From Sphingomonas caeni (lineage in GTDB: Bacteria; Pseudomonadota; Alphaproteobacteria; Sphingomonadales; Sphingomonadaceae): 64,000 nt of DNA. The position numbers and the translations under genes were made by a program. Each line of letters opens with the position of its first letter. Positions within the stretch are counted from its first letter, which is position 1. The DNA lies in the NCBI RefSeq assembly GCF_026013415.1, contig NZ_JAPDOK010000001.1, positions 747,342 through 811,341 of the forward strand. Reading direction: 5' to 3'. The notes beneath the pieces are model-generated. The model saw only the letters and a list, made by a program, of their open reading frames with translations. It was not told where the DNA came from and made no database searches. Positions 1-9,017 of this stretch are shown in pieces.

Positions 1-243
1 GGCTTTTGTGAAATCGCTGGTTTCGGAGACTTCGACGCGGACCTTCGCCTCGCCGCCGCCGGGCGGCACGTAGCGCGTCCAGAACAGCATCGAATCCTGC
101 CCCGGCTCGCCGCTCGCGACGCCGTGGGTGAAGCCGCCCGCCGCATCGGCGAGCATCGCGCGTGCGAAGCCCGGGATCGTCAGCGCGCCGATGCCGAGCG
201 TTCCGGTGAGGACGAAGGTGCGGCGATCGATGCGAAGCGTCAT
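1..243 (-). CDS. phoD: PhoD-family alkaline phosphatase, N-terminal part (cut by the window edge)
   Basis: The reading frame starts with ATG at 243 and runs off the left edge after 81 codons. The first residues form a twin-arginine signal (DRRTFVLTG at residues 6-14) followed by a hydrophobic stretch, so the protein is probably exported folded by Tat. The segment FTHGVASGEPGQDSMLFWTR matches the start of the N-terminal domain of PhoD phosphodiesterases/alkaline phosphatases, which release phosphate from organic esters in the periplasm. The metal-binding catalytic domain lies outside the window, so activity cannot be judged. No Pho box was recognised in the short space to the divergent gene at 291. 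Confidence 0.8.
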   Translation of the reverse strand, partial: MTLRIDRRTFVLTGTLGIGALTIPGFARAMLADAAGGFTHGVASGEPGQDSMLFWTRYVPPGGGEAKVRVEVSETSDFTKA

Positions 244-290
244 GACAGTCTCTCCCTGGCACCGCCCTGCCCGCATCTGATGGCGAGTTC

Positions 291-1841
291 GTGACAGCGG
301 CCGGCACCATGGCTAAGCGCCGCTTGTTTCCATCACAACACCGGATTGCCGTGTTCGACCGTCTCGCCCGCCTGCCCCGCTGGATCCAGCTGCTGATCGC
401 GGCGCTGATCGCCCGCGCGGTGACCTTCGGCAGCCCGCTGCTCCATGTCGACGAAGAATTCTATTTCGTCACCGCGCAGCGCATGGTCGCGGGGGCGATG
501 CCCTATGTCGATATATGGGACCGCAAGCCGGTGGGGCTGTTCCTGCTCTACATGCCGGCCGCCGCTTTGGGCGTACCGCTGGGGATCTGGGCCTATCAGG
601 CGATGGCGCTGGCATCCGTGACCGGGACCGCGACGCTGATCGCACGGATGGCGGACAAAGCGGGGTTCGGGCGCGGGGCGCTTGCCGGCGCGATCCTCTA
701 TATCCTCTGCCTCAATTTCGGCGACGGGCAGGGCGGGCAGGCGCCGGTCTTCTACAATCTCTTCGTGGCGGGCGCCTTCGCTTTGGTGCTGCCGGCGCCG
801 GAAGACCGCGCGGGCGATTGGCGGCGGATGGCGCGCGGCGTGCTCGCGCTGCTGCTGGTCGGGCTGGCGATGCAGGTTAAATATACCGTGCTGTTCGAGG
901 GGATGTTCCTCGGGCTGTGGCTGATGTGGCGCGAGTGGCGGCTGGGGTCGGGACTGGCGAAGGTCGCCGCCTATGGCGCGGCGATGGTCGCGGCGGCGGT
1001 GGCGCCCACCGCGGCGGCCTGGGCCTGGTTCGTGGCGGCGGGACATGGCGACGCCTTTGTCTATGCCAATTTCACTTCGATCCTCGCGCGGCGGAGCGAG
1101 CCCTGGTTCCGGCTGCTCGGCGCGGCGCTCAAGGCGGCGCTGATCCTTGCACCCCTGCTGATCCTTGCGGGCTTCTCACGCCATACCCGGGTGGAGGGCG
1201 ACCGGAAGCCGGTGCGCGACCTGATGTTCGGCTGGCTGATCGCGGCGGTCGGCGGGTTCGCGATCTTCGGGTCATGGTTCAACCATTATACGCTGCCGGT
1301 GATGGTGCCCGCTGCCATCTGCGCCGCGGGGGCGCTCGGCAGCCACGAACGCGGGCGCAGATGGGCGAAGACGATCGTCATCGCCGTGTTCGTGATCGGC
1401 CAGGCGGTGCTGATCAGCAACGCCTGGTTTCGCGGCAATGCCCGCCAGCTCGAGGCGCTCGCCGGGGCGATCGGGCATGGGCCGGGCTGCCTCTATGTCT
1501 ATTCGGGCACGAGCATGATCTACGGCTATACCGGGCGCTGCGCGGTGACGGCGTGGATCTTTCCCAGCCATATCGCACGCGAACGCGAGAATGGCGCGCT
1601 GGGGACCGACCAGCTCGAGGAGGTCGACCGCATCTTCGCGCGCCGCCCGCAGTTCGTGGTGATGCGGCCGCCCTTTATCGGCGAGCGGATCGAGGCGCGC
1701 GATCGGGTGAGCGCGCATCTCAAGGCCGACGGCTACAGGCTCAAGGGACGCTGGCCGATCGGCGACCAGATGCTGAGCGTCTACGAAGCGCGCGCGAGCG
1801 GCGCGGTCTCGCCGCGCTTGGCGGCAACCAGCTCCGAATAA
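291..1841 (+). CDS. Membrane glycosyltransferase of the GT-C / PMT (GT39-like) type
   Basis: This 516-residue protein has about ten hydrophobic segments and an Asp-Glu pair (D54-E55) in the first extracytoplasmic loop, in HVDEEFYF. That is the layout of GT-C enzymes such as ArnT and PMT, which move a sugar from a polyprenyl-phosphate carrier onto an acceptor on the periplasmic side. The C-terminal 100 residues are soluble. The acceptor cannot be deduced. A GTG at 291 has a weak GGCGAG upstream; an ATG at 309 is a possible alternative start, so the first six residues are uncertain. Its last 61 bases overlap the end of the convergent glycosyltransferase gene, which suggests one shared glycan locus. 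Confidence 0.72.
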   Translation: MTAAGTMAKRRLFPSQHRIAVFDRLARLPRWIQLLIAALIARAVTFGSPLLHVDEEFYFVTAQRMVAGAMPYVDIWDRKPVGLFLLYMPAAALGVPLGIWAYQAMALASVTGTATLIARMADKAGFGRGALAGAILYILCLNFGDGQGGQAPVFYNLFVAGAFALVLPAPEDRAGDWRRMARGVLALLLVGLAMQVKYTVLFEGMFLGLWLMWREWRLGSGLAKVAAYGAAMVAAAVAPTAAAWAWFVAAGHGDAFVYANFTSILARRSEPWFRLLGAALKAALILAPLLILAGFSRHTRVEGDRKPVRDLMFGWLIAAVGGFAIFGSWFNHYTLPVMVPAAICAAGALGSHERGRRWAKTIVIAVFVIGQAVLISNAWFRGNARQLEALAGAIGHGPGCLYVYSGTSMIYGYTGRCAVTAWIFPSHIARERENGALGTDQLEEVDRIFARRPQFVVMRPPFIGERIEARDRVSAHLKADGYRLKGRWPIGDQMLSVYEARASGAVSPRLAATSSE

Positions 1842-2977
1842 TAGGCCATCAGGTCGATCGCATGGTCGCGGTCGGTGCGCACCTTGCCCGCAGCGTGGCG
1901 GGCGGCGGCGCGCAGGAAGCCCTGCTCGCGCGTGAACATGCGATGGATCGCCGCCGACGCCGAGCGCGGATCGCGCGCGCGATAGGTCTCGGCGAACAGC
2001 GGATCGGCGATCTCGGCGCAGCCGCCCTCGTCGGGGACGATCAGCGGCAGCCCCGAGGCGAGCGCCTCCGACGCGACCAGCCCGAACGGCTCGGTATCCG
2101 AACCGTGGATCAGCGCGTCGCAGCTGGCGATGATCCGCGACAGCCGCTTGCGGTCATAAACCGGGCGGAACATGCGGATATGCGGGCTGCCCGCCACCCG
2201 CGCCTCGAGCTTGCGGCGCTGCATCCCGTCGCCGAGCATGATGAGGCCGACCGGCATGTCCGCCCCCGCCGCCTCGACCGCATCGATCACCAGCGGCCAG
2301 CGCTTCTCGGGATGGTGCCGCCCGAGCCCGAGCAGCAAATGCCCAGTGGGCGGCAGCCCGCACTGGGCGAGCAAGGCCGCGCGGAGCTTCTCGTCGCGCA
2401 GATCGGGGGAGAAATCGCTGCGCTCGATCCCCAGCGCCATCTCGGCATGGACGGTCAGCCCGCGGCGGCGGAAGCGCTTGGCGAGCGCCGGGCCGTTGGT
2501 GACGAAGGCGTCGTAATGCTCGAGGAAGCGCGCCATGTAGCGCGTGTACCAGCCGAACGCGCGCTCGACCTGATCGTGGGTCGAGATGCCGTCGAGCCAG
2601 CGCTGCGGATAGGCGGCGAGATGGTCGTTGTGCGCGAAATGGACCTTGACCGCGTCGCCCTGCCAATGCGCGACCGACCAGGCCGACATGTGCGGGCAGC
2701 TATTCTCGACCACGTCGGGCTGGAGCTGATCGAGGATGCGCTGGATGCCGATCTCGTCGACGAAGATCGAATAGTTGCGGTCGACGATCAGCCGCGGCGA
2801 TTTGAGCCAGTGGATCGCGCCGCCGCCCGGCCGCTCTTCGACATAGGTCCGGTCGCCCGGCGCGACCACGATCAGCTCATGGCCCAGATCGGCCATGATC
2901 CCCATCTTGCGGTCGAGATAGGTGCGTACCCCGCCGCCGGTGGGCGAATAATATTCGTTGACGTCGACGACGCGCAT
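1781..2977 (-). CDS. GT4-family glycosyltransferase
   Basis: The 398-residue protein has the GT-B layout. The N-terminal acceptor domain contains the GGG loop in YYSPTGGGVRTYL, and the C-terminal nucleotide-sugar domain carries GLGRHHPEKRWPLVIDAV and the EX7E motif in EPFGLVASEALASGLPLI. It would transfer a sugar from a nucleotide donor to a lipid or glycan acceptor at the inner face of the membrane. The start is placed at the ATG at 2977 because the frame upstream belongs to the previous gene and the ATG shares a base with that gene's TGA, a usual sign of translational coupling. Donor and linkage cannot be read from sequence. Confidence 0.85.
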   Translation of the reverse strand: MRVVDVNEYYSPTGGGVRTYLDRKMGIMADLGHELIVVAPGDRTYVEERPGGGAIHWLKSPRLIVDRNYSIFVDEIGIQRILDQLQPDVVENSCPHMSAWSVAHWQGDAVKVHFAHNDHLAAYPQRWLDGISTHDQVERAFGWYTRYMARFLEHYDAFVTNGPALAKRFRRRGLTVHAEMALGIERSDFSPDLRDEKLRAALLAQCGLPPTGHLLLGLGRHHPEKRWPLVIDAVEAAGADMPVGLIMLGDGMQRRKLEARVAGSPHIRMFRPVYDRKRLSRIIASCDALIHGSDTEPFGLVASEALASGLPLIVPDEGGCAEIADPLFAETYRARDPRSASAAIHRMFTREQGFLRAAARHAAGKVRTDRDHAIDLMAYYSELVAAKRGETAPLARAS

Positions 2978-3951
2978 CAGTCGAGCCCCGCCTGGCGGGT
3001 GCCGCGGATGCTGCGGATCAGCGATTGCACGCCGAACGCGGCGATCAGTGCGATATGCGAGAGCAGGGTCAGCGCCGCGATCAGCGCGAGCAGCTCGGTC
3101 ACCGATGCGCCCGATCCGCCGAGCAGGATCGCGAGCATCGGGGTCACGCCCTCCTTCATCGGGATGAAGGGCACGCGCGAGGCGAGCATGCGCAGCGCCG
3201 CATAGAAGAGCCAGGTGCCGACCGAGACCTCGGGCAGCGCGAAATGCCAGGCGAGCGCGACGAACAGGGTGCCGCTGGCGAGCCGCGCCATATGGAGCCC
3301 GAACACGCCCCACAGCTCGGACCGGGTCAGCGAGAAGACGCGCTTCGAGAAGAGGAAGAAGGGCAGGCTCATCGCGATCATCAGCGCCGCCGACGCGGTA
3401 ATGGTGCCGGGATTCACTACATCCTTGGGCAGCATCCCCATGAACGGGATCACCAGCAGGATCAGGATCAGCGTGAAGGTGTTGCCCGCGATCGCCGACT
3501 GGATCGTCACGTCCTTGACCGCGCCGAAGGGCGCCGCGACCATCTGGGTCCGCTGCCGCGCCCAGGCATAGAAATAGGCCTCGCCCGAGTAGCCGACCAG
3601 CACCTCGTTCGCGATTCGTTTCTTGTGCAGCGCAACCATTCCGTCGAGCGGAATGCCCCAGAGCCGCCGGAAGATCAGGTAATCGAACGTCGGCGGACCA
3701 AGATAAAACAGCGCAAAAGCGATGTAGAAAAGCGGATTGGTTGGTATTTTATGTTGCAATCCAGCCAATCCGGACCCGAATAGCTCGCGCCCGAGCGCGG
3801 CCACCATCAACAGGCTCAGCACCGCGCCGAGGATCGTCGGCCAGCGCCGCTTGATCCGCTCGATCGGCTCCAAACCCGCGAGATCGGGCGCATTTGCGAG
3901 CGCCGTGCCAAGCACCGGCGTCAGCGAGGCTTCGGGACCTGTTCCGCTCAC
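2977..3951 (-). CDS. Multi-pass membrane protein, possibly of the flippase-like / LPG-synthase-TM type
   Basis: This 324-residue protein has about seven hydrophobic segments after a 35-residue cytoplasmic head. I do not recognise a firm family. The pattern of paired helices and the conserved-looking patch SRVPFIPMKEGVTPML recalls the membrane part of lysylphosphatidylglycerol synthases and related flippase-like proteins, but this is a weak match. It is translated just before the GT4 gene (one-base overlap), so it may supply or move a lipid-linked sugar for that enzyme. The start is separated from the divergent gene at 4105 by about 150 bases that must hold both promoters. Confidence 0.6.
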   Translation of the reverse strand: MSGTGPEASLTPVLGTALANAPDLAGLEPIERIKRRWPTILGAVLSLLMVAALGRELFGSGLAGLQHKIPTNPLFYIAFALFYLGPPTFDYLIFRRLWGIPLDGMVALHKKRIANEVLVGYSGEAYFYAWARQRTQMVAAPFGAVKDVTIQSAIAGNTFTLILILLVIPFMGMLPKDVVNPGTITASAALMIAMSLPFFLFSKRVFSLTRSELWGVFGLHMARLASGTLFVALAWHFALPEVSVGTWLFYAALRMLASRVPFIPMKEGVTPMLAILLGGSGASVTELLALIAALTLLSHIALIAAFGVQSLIRSIRGTRQAGLD

Positions 3952-4104
3952 TTAGAAAAATTCCGCATCCGAAATGAAACTTTCGCGCAACAAACTTCGT
4001 TGAACTACGTACAAACCCCTAGAAAGGGATGCATCCGGCTGGTGACAGCCGAATGCGGTTTCTTCGGGGGGCGATTTGGGCATCAGAAAGGCCGTTCGCA
4101 AGCT

Positions 4105-5226
4105 ATGCCGCACCGCAACGTTCGCATCGGTGAAAATATTCCCGCCGCGAAACATATTTTGGCCTTTGCCCAGACGCTGAAGGGCGGCGGGGTCGAGCGC
4201 GCGCTGATGCGCCTGTCGCGCGGATGGATCGGCGCCGGGCGCCGCGTCACCCTGGTGATCGGCAACACGGAGGGGCCGCTCGCGCAGGAATTGCCCGAGG
4301 GCGTGACGGTCCGGCATCTTCACAATGGCGACTACGGTTCACTCGTGCGGGAGGTTCCCGCGGCGGTGCGCGACACGAGTCCCGATCTGATCTTCTGCCC
4401 CGGCAATCATTACACCAGTGTTGCGGGATATTGCAGAGTGCGGTTGGGCCGCGATTGCCCGCCGATCGTCGGCAAGGTCTCGAACGCGCTCGTGCGCCCG
4501 GATCACCATCCCGCGCTCGCCTGGGGCTATCGCCGCTGGCTGGGCGCGCATCGCTGGTTCCTCGACCATGTCGTGGCGATGACGCGCGCGATGGCGGCCG
4601 AGGCGATGCGCGAGATGGGCTTCGCGCGCGATCGGGTCAGCGTGATCGCCAATCCGCTCGCCACCTCGATGCCCGGCGCGGTGCCGATAGCGCTGCCACA
4701 GGGCCGCTTCGTGCTCGGCGTCGGCCGGCTCGAGGCGCAGAAGCGCTGGGACCGGCTGATCGCGGCGATGCCCCTGCTCGACGACAGCGAGGCGCGGCTG
4801 CTGATCCTCGGCGAGGGGCGGCTGCACGGGATGCTGGAGGCGCAGGCCGCGCAGCTGGGCATCAGCGAGCGCGTCTGGCTGCCAGGCCATGCCGCCGATC
4901 CGCTGCCCGCGGTGCAAAAGGCCGCGGTGCTCGCGCTGACCAGCGAGTTCGAGGGCGTGCCCGGGGTGATCCGCGAGGCGCTGGCGCTCGGCACGCCGGT
5001 GGTCTCGACCGATTCGAGCGTCGCGGTGCGCGAGCTGATCGAGGTGCCGGCGCAGGGCGACGTGGTCGCGCGCGGCGATCAGGCGGCGCTGGTCGCGGCG
5101 CTCAACCGCTGGCTCGCGCCCGGTGCCGTCCGGCCCCAGCCGACCGGCGACAATGGCGGCGGCGACCCGGTGACCGACTATCTCGACCTGTTCGACCGGG
5201 TGACGGCTCAGCGCCGCGCGGCGTAA
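4105..5226 (+). CDS. GT4-family glycosyltransferase
   Basis: This protein of about 373 residues begins with a GGGVERAL loop (residues 20-27), typical of GT4 enzymes. Its C-terminal donor domain has VLGVGRLEAQKRWDRLI and the EX7E segment EFEGVPGVIREALALGTPVV. It should add a sugar from a nucleotide donor in the cytoplasm. The frame is open back to 4000, but only through a TTG. The ATG at 4105 is preferred because an AGAAAGG lies 13 bases upstream and homology begins just after it. The 3' end overlaps the convergent TonB-receptor gene by 19 bases. The context suggests a role in capsule, exopolysaccharide or lipid glycan synthesis. Confidence 0.85.
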   Translation: MPHRNVRIGENIPAAKHILAFAQTLKGGGVERALMRLSRGWIGAGRRVTLVIGNTEGPLAQELPEGVTVRHLHNGDYGSLVREVPAAVRDTSPDLIFCPGNHYTSVAGYCRVRLGRDCPPIVGKVSNALVRPDHHPALAWGYRRWLGAHRWFLDHVVAMTRAMAAEAMREMGFARDRVSVIANPLATSMPGAVPIALPQGRFVLGVGRLEAQKRWDRLIAAMPLLDDSEARLLILGEGRLHGMLEAQAAQLGISERVWLPGHAADPLPAVQKAAVLALTSEFEGVPGVIREALALGTPVVSTDSSVAVRELIEVPAQGDVVARGDQAALVAALNRWLAPGAVRPQPTGDNGGGDPVTDYLDLFDRVTAQRRAA

Positions 5227-7268
5227 CGCAAGCCCAGCCACAAGGTGCGCGGAGTGGCGCGCTCGACGATTCCCGGGCCGCTGATCCCCGCCTCGACACG
5301 CGCATCGAACAGATTCTCGCCACGCGCTTCGAGGCTCAAATCGCGGGCGAGCGGCAGGCGCAGCGCCGCGTCCACCGTGAAGGCCGGCGCGAGGCGACGG
5401 AGATTCTGATCGTCCTCATATTGCGCATCGGTCAGCCGAGCAGTGAGCGAGGCGCCCCAATGGCCGCGATGCCAGCCCAGGGTCGCCGAGCCCTGGTTGC
5501 GCGGGGTCTGGGCGGGGCGCAGGCCGTCGAGCGGGGCGGCGAGGCCCGAGGCGCGGACGCGCGAATCGGCGAGCGACCAGGAGGCGGAAAGGCTGACCTC
5601 GCCCGCCGTATAGCGCGCATCGGCCTCGATCCCCCTGGCCTCGACCGCGTCGAGATTCTCGCGCCGGCGGAACACCCCCGCCGCCGAGACGAAGCCCACG
5701 CCCGGAAAGGTGCCGGGGCCATTGGCGATGGTCACGTTGGCGATCGCGCCGTCGAGACGGCTCCAATAGGCGGTCGCCGACAGGGTGAAATCGGCGGAGG
5801 GGTTCAGGTCGATTCCGGCTTCCGCACCGGTCAGCCGCTCGGGATCGAGCGCGGCATTGGCGGCGGTGGCGTCGGCACCGACGCGGAAGGGACGGTAGAG
5901 CTCGTTGAGCGTCGGCAGCCGCCAGCCGCGATAGGCGGCGGCGCGCAGCGTGGCAGGGCCGGTGCGCAGCGCGGCGCCGATTCGCCCGGTCGCCTCCCAG
6001 CCGGTGCGATCGGGGAAGGCGCTGTTGGTCAGCGCCGCACCGCCCGCGAGCGGGGTTTCGAGCAGGTGCCCGCCGGCGATCGACCAATGATCGATCCGCC
6101 CGCCGAGATTGAACGTGAGCGCGCCCGATTCGAAACTGGCATCGGCGAACCCGCCGAGCGTGGTGCTGCGCCCGCCCGCCTCGCGGCGGCGGGTGGGCAG
6201 CCCGGCGACATAGGTGAACAGCTCCTGCGTGCGGCCCGAGACGGCGCGCGCGTCCATACCGAGGCGCAGGCTGATGCCGCCCCCGACCGGCGGGGCGATC
6301 TCGATCCGGCCGCCGATCCCGGTGGCGGGGACGCTATACTGGTCGAGCGTGGGCGTGGCGGCGGTGCGCGCGTCGTTGACGCTGGCGAAGCCGCTGCCGA
6401 AATCGCGCGCCTGGAGCCAGGCGAGCGCCGACCAGCCCCAGCGCCCGCGCGACACGATCCGCACGCTGGCATCGGCGCCGTCGCTGCGGATCGCGGTGAA
6501 GGGCACGCCCCGGTCGCGCCGGTCGCGAAAGGCCGAGACGTTCGCCTGAAGCTCGGGCCCGCCCAGATCGACGGCCGCGCGGACGGCGCCGCTCATCTGT
6601 TCATAGGGCGCGGCGCGGTCGATGGGGCCGCGGTCCTCGGCGGCGATCGGCACGAAGCCGTCGCCGCGGGCATATTGCGCCGCGGCGGTGAAGAAGCCCG
6701 AGCCGAGATCGGCCGATCCGACGAGGCTCGCATCGATACTGTCGCGGCTGCCATAGGCGAGGCTGGCGGTGAGCGGACCGAGCTCGCGGGGGCTGCCGCT
6801 GGTCAGCTCGATCGTCCCGGCGAGCGCCCCGGGCCCGGCATAGCCGCTCCCCCCGCCGCGGGTGACGCGGACCGAGCCGAGCCGTTCGGGCATATAGGCC
6901 GGGAAGGCGACCCAGCCGCCGAACGGATCGGCCTGGGGCACCCCGTCGAGGATCAGCAGCGCCCGGCTCGACGCATTGCCCCCCAGGCCGCGGAGCGTGA
7001 TCCCCTGGCTGGTCGGATGCGCCGAACGCGAATCCGAACGGCGGAACGAGGCGATCCCGGCGGCGTCGCGCAACGCGTCTTCGAGGCGGTTCGAGGCGGT
7101 ACCGGTGAGGCGCGTGCGGTCGATGGTGGTGTTGGCGTAGGCAGCCTCGCCGGGCGGGGCGTCGAGTCCGCGGCCGGTGACGACGATCTCGTCGGTTTCC
7201 TGCGCAAAGGCGGGGAGCGGGAGGAGAAGGGCCATGAAAAACACGGTTCCCCGGAACCATGGTTTCAT
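5208..7268 (-). CDS. TonB-dependent outer-membrane receptor
   Basis: This 686-residue protein starts with a signal peptide ending at AFA (residue 22), followed by a TonB box (DEIVVTGR, residues 26-33), a plug domain with GITLRGLGGN and LLILDGVPQADPFGGW, and a long beta-rich barrel. It would import a ligand such as an iron chelate, vitamin or oligosaccharide, driven by TonB-ExbBD. The substrate is not apparent. Unlike most outer-membrane barrels it ends in LRYAARR and lacks a terminal aromatic residue; the last aromatic lies four residues earlier. Its ATG shares four bases with the stop of maiA, so it is translated as the last gene of the pyrE unit. Confidence 0.92.
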   Translation of the reverse strand: MKPWFRGTVFFMALLLPLPAFAQETDEIVVTGRGLDAPPGEAAYANTTIDRTRLTGTASNRLEDALRDAAGIASFRRSDSRSAHPTSQGITLRGLGGNASSRALLILDGVPQADPFGGWVAFPAYMPERLGSVRVTRGGGSGYAGPGALAGTIELTSGSPRELGPLTASLAYGSRDSIDASLVGSADLGSGFFTAAAQYARGDGFVPIAAEDRGPIDRAAPYEQMSGAVRAAVDLGGPELQANVSAFRDRRDRGVPFTAIRSDGADASVRIVSRGRWGWSALAWLQARDFGSGFASVNDARTAATPTLDQYSVPATGIGGRIEIAPPVGGGISLRLGMDARAVSGRTQELFTYVAGLPTRRREAGGRSTTLGGFADASFESGALTFNLGGRIDHWSIAGGHLLETPLAGGAALTNSAFPDRTGWEATGRIGAALRTGPATLRAAAYRGWRLPTLNELYRPFRVGADATAANAALDPERLTGAEAGIDLNPSADFTLSATAYWSRLDGAIANVTIANGPGTFPGVGFVSAAGVFRRRENLDAVEARGIEADARYTAGEVSLSASWSLADSRVRASGLAAPLDGLRPAQTPRNQGSATLGWHRGHWGASLTARLTDAQYEDDQNLRRLAPAFTVDAALRLPLARDLSLEARGENLFDARVEAGISGPGIVERATPRTLWLGLRYAARR

Positions 7269-7888
7269 ACCGATGCGACCCGGTCCGGATGCGCCGCCGC
7301 GAAAGCCGGGAGCGCGGTCGCCGCCGCGTCCGCCGCCACCAGCCTGGGATAGTCCCCCAACGGCGTATCGAAGCGGCGCGCGTTGAACATTTGCGGCACG
7401 AGGAACAGATCGGCGATGTTCGGCGCCTCGCCCCCGAGGAACGGGCCGTCCCCCGCCATCGCCTCGAGCGCGGCGAAGCCCTCGGCGATCCAGTGGCGGG
7501 TCCAGTCGCCGCGCCTGGCTTCGTCCACGTCGAGCTCGTGCGCGAGATAGCGCATCACGCGCAGATTGTTGATCGGGTGGATATCCATCCCCACCGCCAG
7601 CGCCTGCGCCAGCGCGTGCGCGCGCGCCGCGGGCTCGGCCGGGATCAGCCGCGGTTCGGGATGGGCGTTGTCGAGCCAGTCGATGATCGCAAGGCTCTGG
7701 GTCAGCACCATCCCGTCCACCTCGAGCGCGGGCACCAGCCCCTGCGGGTTGAGCGCGAGATGCGCGGGGCTCCGCTGTGCGTTTTCGAGCAATTTCACCT
7801 CGTGCCGCTCGTACGGCAGCCCCTTGAGGTTCAGCGCGATGCGGACGCGGTACGCCGCCGAGGAGCGGAAATAGTCATGGAGCAGCAT
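7265..7888 (-). CDS. maiA: Maleylacetoacetate isomerase (zeta-class glutathione transferase)
   Basis: This 207-residue protein matches zeta-class GSTs over its full length: the glutathione-site motif SSAAYRVRIALNLKG, NPQGLVPALEVDG, the QSLAIIDWLD segment, and the helix with NIADLFLVPQMFNA. The enzyme converts maleylacetoacetate to fumarylacetoacetate in tyrosine and homogentisate breakdown, using glutathione. The classical SSCSxRVR motif has Ala in place of Cys here; both serines are kept. The genes for homogentisate dioxygenase and fumarylacetoacetase are not in the window, so the physiological role is inferred. It overlaps the AI-2E transporter gene by 14 bases and the receptor gene by four. 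Confidence 0.88.
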   Translation of the reverse strand: MLLHDYFRSSAAYRVRIALNLKGLPYERHEVKLLENAQRSPAHLALNPQGLVPALEVDGMVLTQSLAIIDWLDNAHPEPRLIPAEPAARAHALAQALAVGMDIHPINNLRVMRYLAHELDVDEARRGDWTRHWIAEGFAALEAMAGDGPFLGGEAPNIADLFLVPQMFNARRFDTPLGDYPRLVAADAAATALPAFAAAHPDRVASV

Positions 7889-9017
7889 CGGGGGCCTCGT
7901 CGCGCTTCTTCCACCGCGATTTGCGCTCGGAGCGCGCCCCGGCCTTGGCCGCGCGCTCCGATTCGCGTTCGAGCGCGACCTTGATCATCGCGACCATCGG
8001 ATCGGCCAGCGCCAGCCCCAGCACCCCGAACAAGGTGCTCGCCAGGATCTGCGCCGACAGCGTCAGCGCGGGCGGCAGATCGACGGTGCGCCTGGCGACC
8101 AGCGGGATCAGCACATAGCCGTCAAAGGTCTGTACCCCGAAATAGATGGCGATCGCCCAGAAGCCCTGGTCGGTCCCCGCGCTGAACCCCACCGAGACCA
8201 TCAGCACGCCCGAAACGAACGCGCCGATATTGGGGACGAAGGCGAGGATGCCGGTGATGATCCCGAGCAGCAGCGCCATCGGCACGCCCGCGATCCCCAG
8301 CAAAATCCCCGTCAGCACGCCTTCGAACAGCATGCCGAGCAGCCGCCCCGCAAGCAGCACCCGGAGCGTCCGCGCCATTCGGGCGAGGGTCACCGCGAAC
8401 TCGTCGCGCGCGCCCATCGGCACCATCCATTGCAGCCCGCGTTCGTAGAGCCGCGGCTCGATCGCGATGAACAGGCCGATCGTCATCACCATGATCAGGC
8501 TTCCGACCGCGCCGAGCACGGTCCCCACCGCCGAGGTAAGCCGCCCGACCGATCCCAGGGCCTGTTGCGCCATCCCCGTGAGGTCGGAGGCGCCGGGGGT
8601 GAATCCCAGGCTGGTGATGAAGGTGGTGACGCGGCTGGTCTGGTCGTTGAGCCGGCCGCGCAATTCCTCGATCTGCTGCGCGATCTGGATGCCGGTGAGA
8701 TAGAAGATGCCCGAAACGAAGGCGATCACCAGCACCACGACGATCAGCAGCCGCAGCCAGCGCGGCAGGAAAGGCAGCCCGCGCCCGATCAGCCGCACGC
8801 CGCCGTCGAGCATCGAGGCGAAGACCAATCCGCCGAAGATGATGAGAAGCGGCTGGACCAGCAGCACCACCAGCGCCATCGCCGCACCGACCCCGAACCA
8901 GACGCTCGCCTTGCGCAGTTCGGCGCGGAGCACCGGATCGCGCATCTCGTTGGGACCGGGCTCGTGGACCACCGCGACGGCTTCGCGCGCGGCGTCCTCG
9001 GTGCCCGCGTCGCTCAC
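7875..9017 (-). CDS. AI-2E family (PerM-like) membrane transporter
   Basis: The protein of about 380 residues has two hydrophobic segments, a central amphipathic region, and then a membrane block containing the family signature FVPNIGAFVSGVLMV and VQTFDGYVLIPLVARRTVDL. AI-2E family members include the exporter of autoinducer-2 and a Na+(Li+)/H+ antiporter; which activity applies here is unknown. The start is taken as the GTG at 9017, whose last bases overlap the lepB stop (GTGA). The open frame further upstream lies inside lepB and is an artefact. The C-terminus is strongly basic. Confidence 0.88.
   Translation of the reverse strand: MSDAGTEDAAREAVAVVHEPGPNEMRDPVLRAELRKASVWFGVGAAMALVVLLVQPLLIIFGGLVFASMLDGGVRLIGRGLPFLPRWLRLLIVVVLVIAFVSGIFYLTGIQIAQQIEELRGRLNDQTSRVTTFITSLGFTPGASDLTGMAQQALGSVGRLTSAVGTVLGAVGSLIMVMTIGLFIAIEPRLYERGLQWMVPMGARDEFAVTLARMARTLRVLLAGRLLGMLFEGVLTGILLGIAGVPMALLLGIITGILAFVPNIGAFVSGVLMVSVGFSAGTDQGFWAIAIYFGVQTFDGYVLIPLVARRTVDLPPALTLSAQILASTLFGVLGLALADPMVAMIKVALERESERAAKAGARSERKSRWKKRDEAPDAAP

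Noticed and set aside
3952..4323. 123-codon minus-strand frame overlapping the start of the GT4 gene
   Set aside because: It runs through the divergent promoter space and the 5' end of a gene with clear homology, and has no recognisable features of its own.
4224..7352. Open frame of 1042 codons on the plus strand opposite the TonB-receptor gene
   Set aside because: It is rich in Arg, Ala and Gly with no domain, and lies opposite or out of frame with genes that have clear families. Long antisense frames are expected at this GC content. The same applies to the frames at 12949-14847, 17078-19417, 26205-28592 and 58316-60826.
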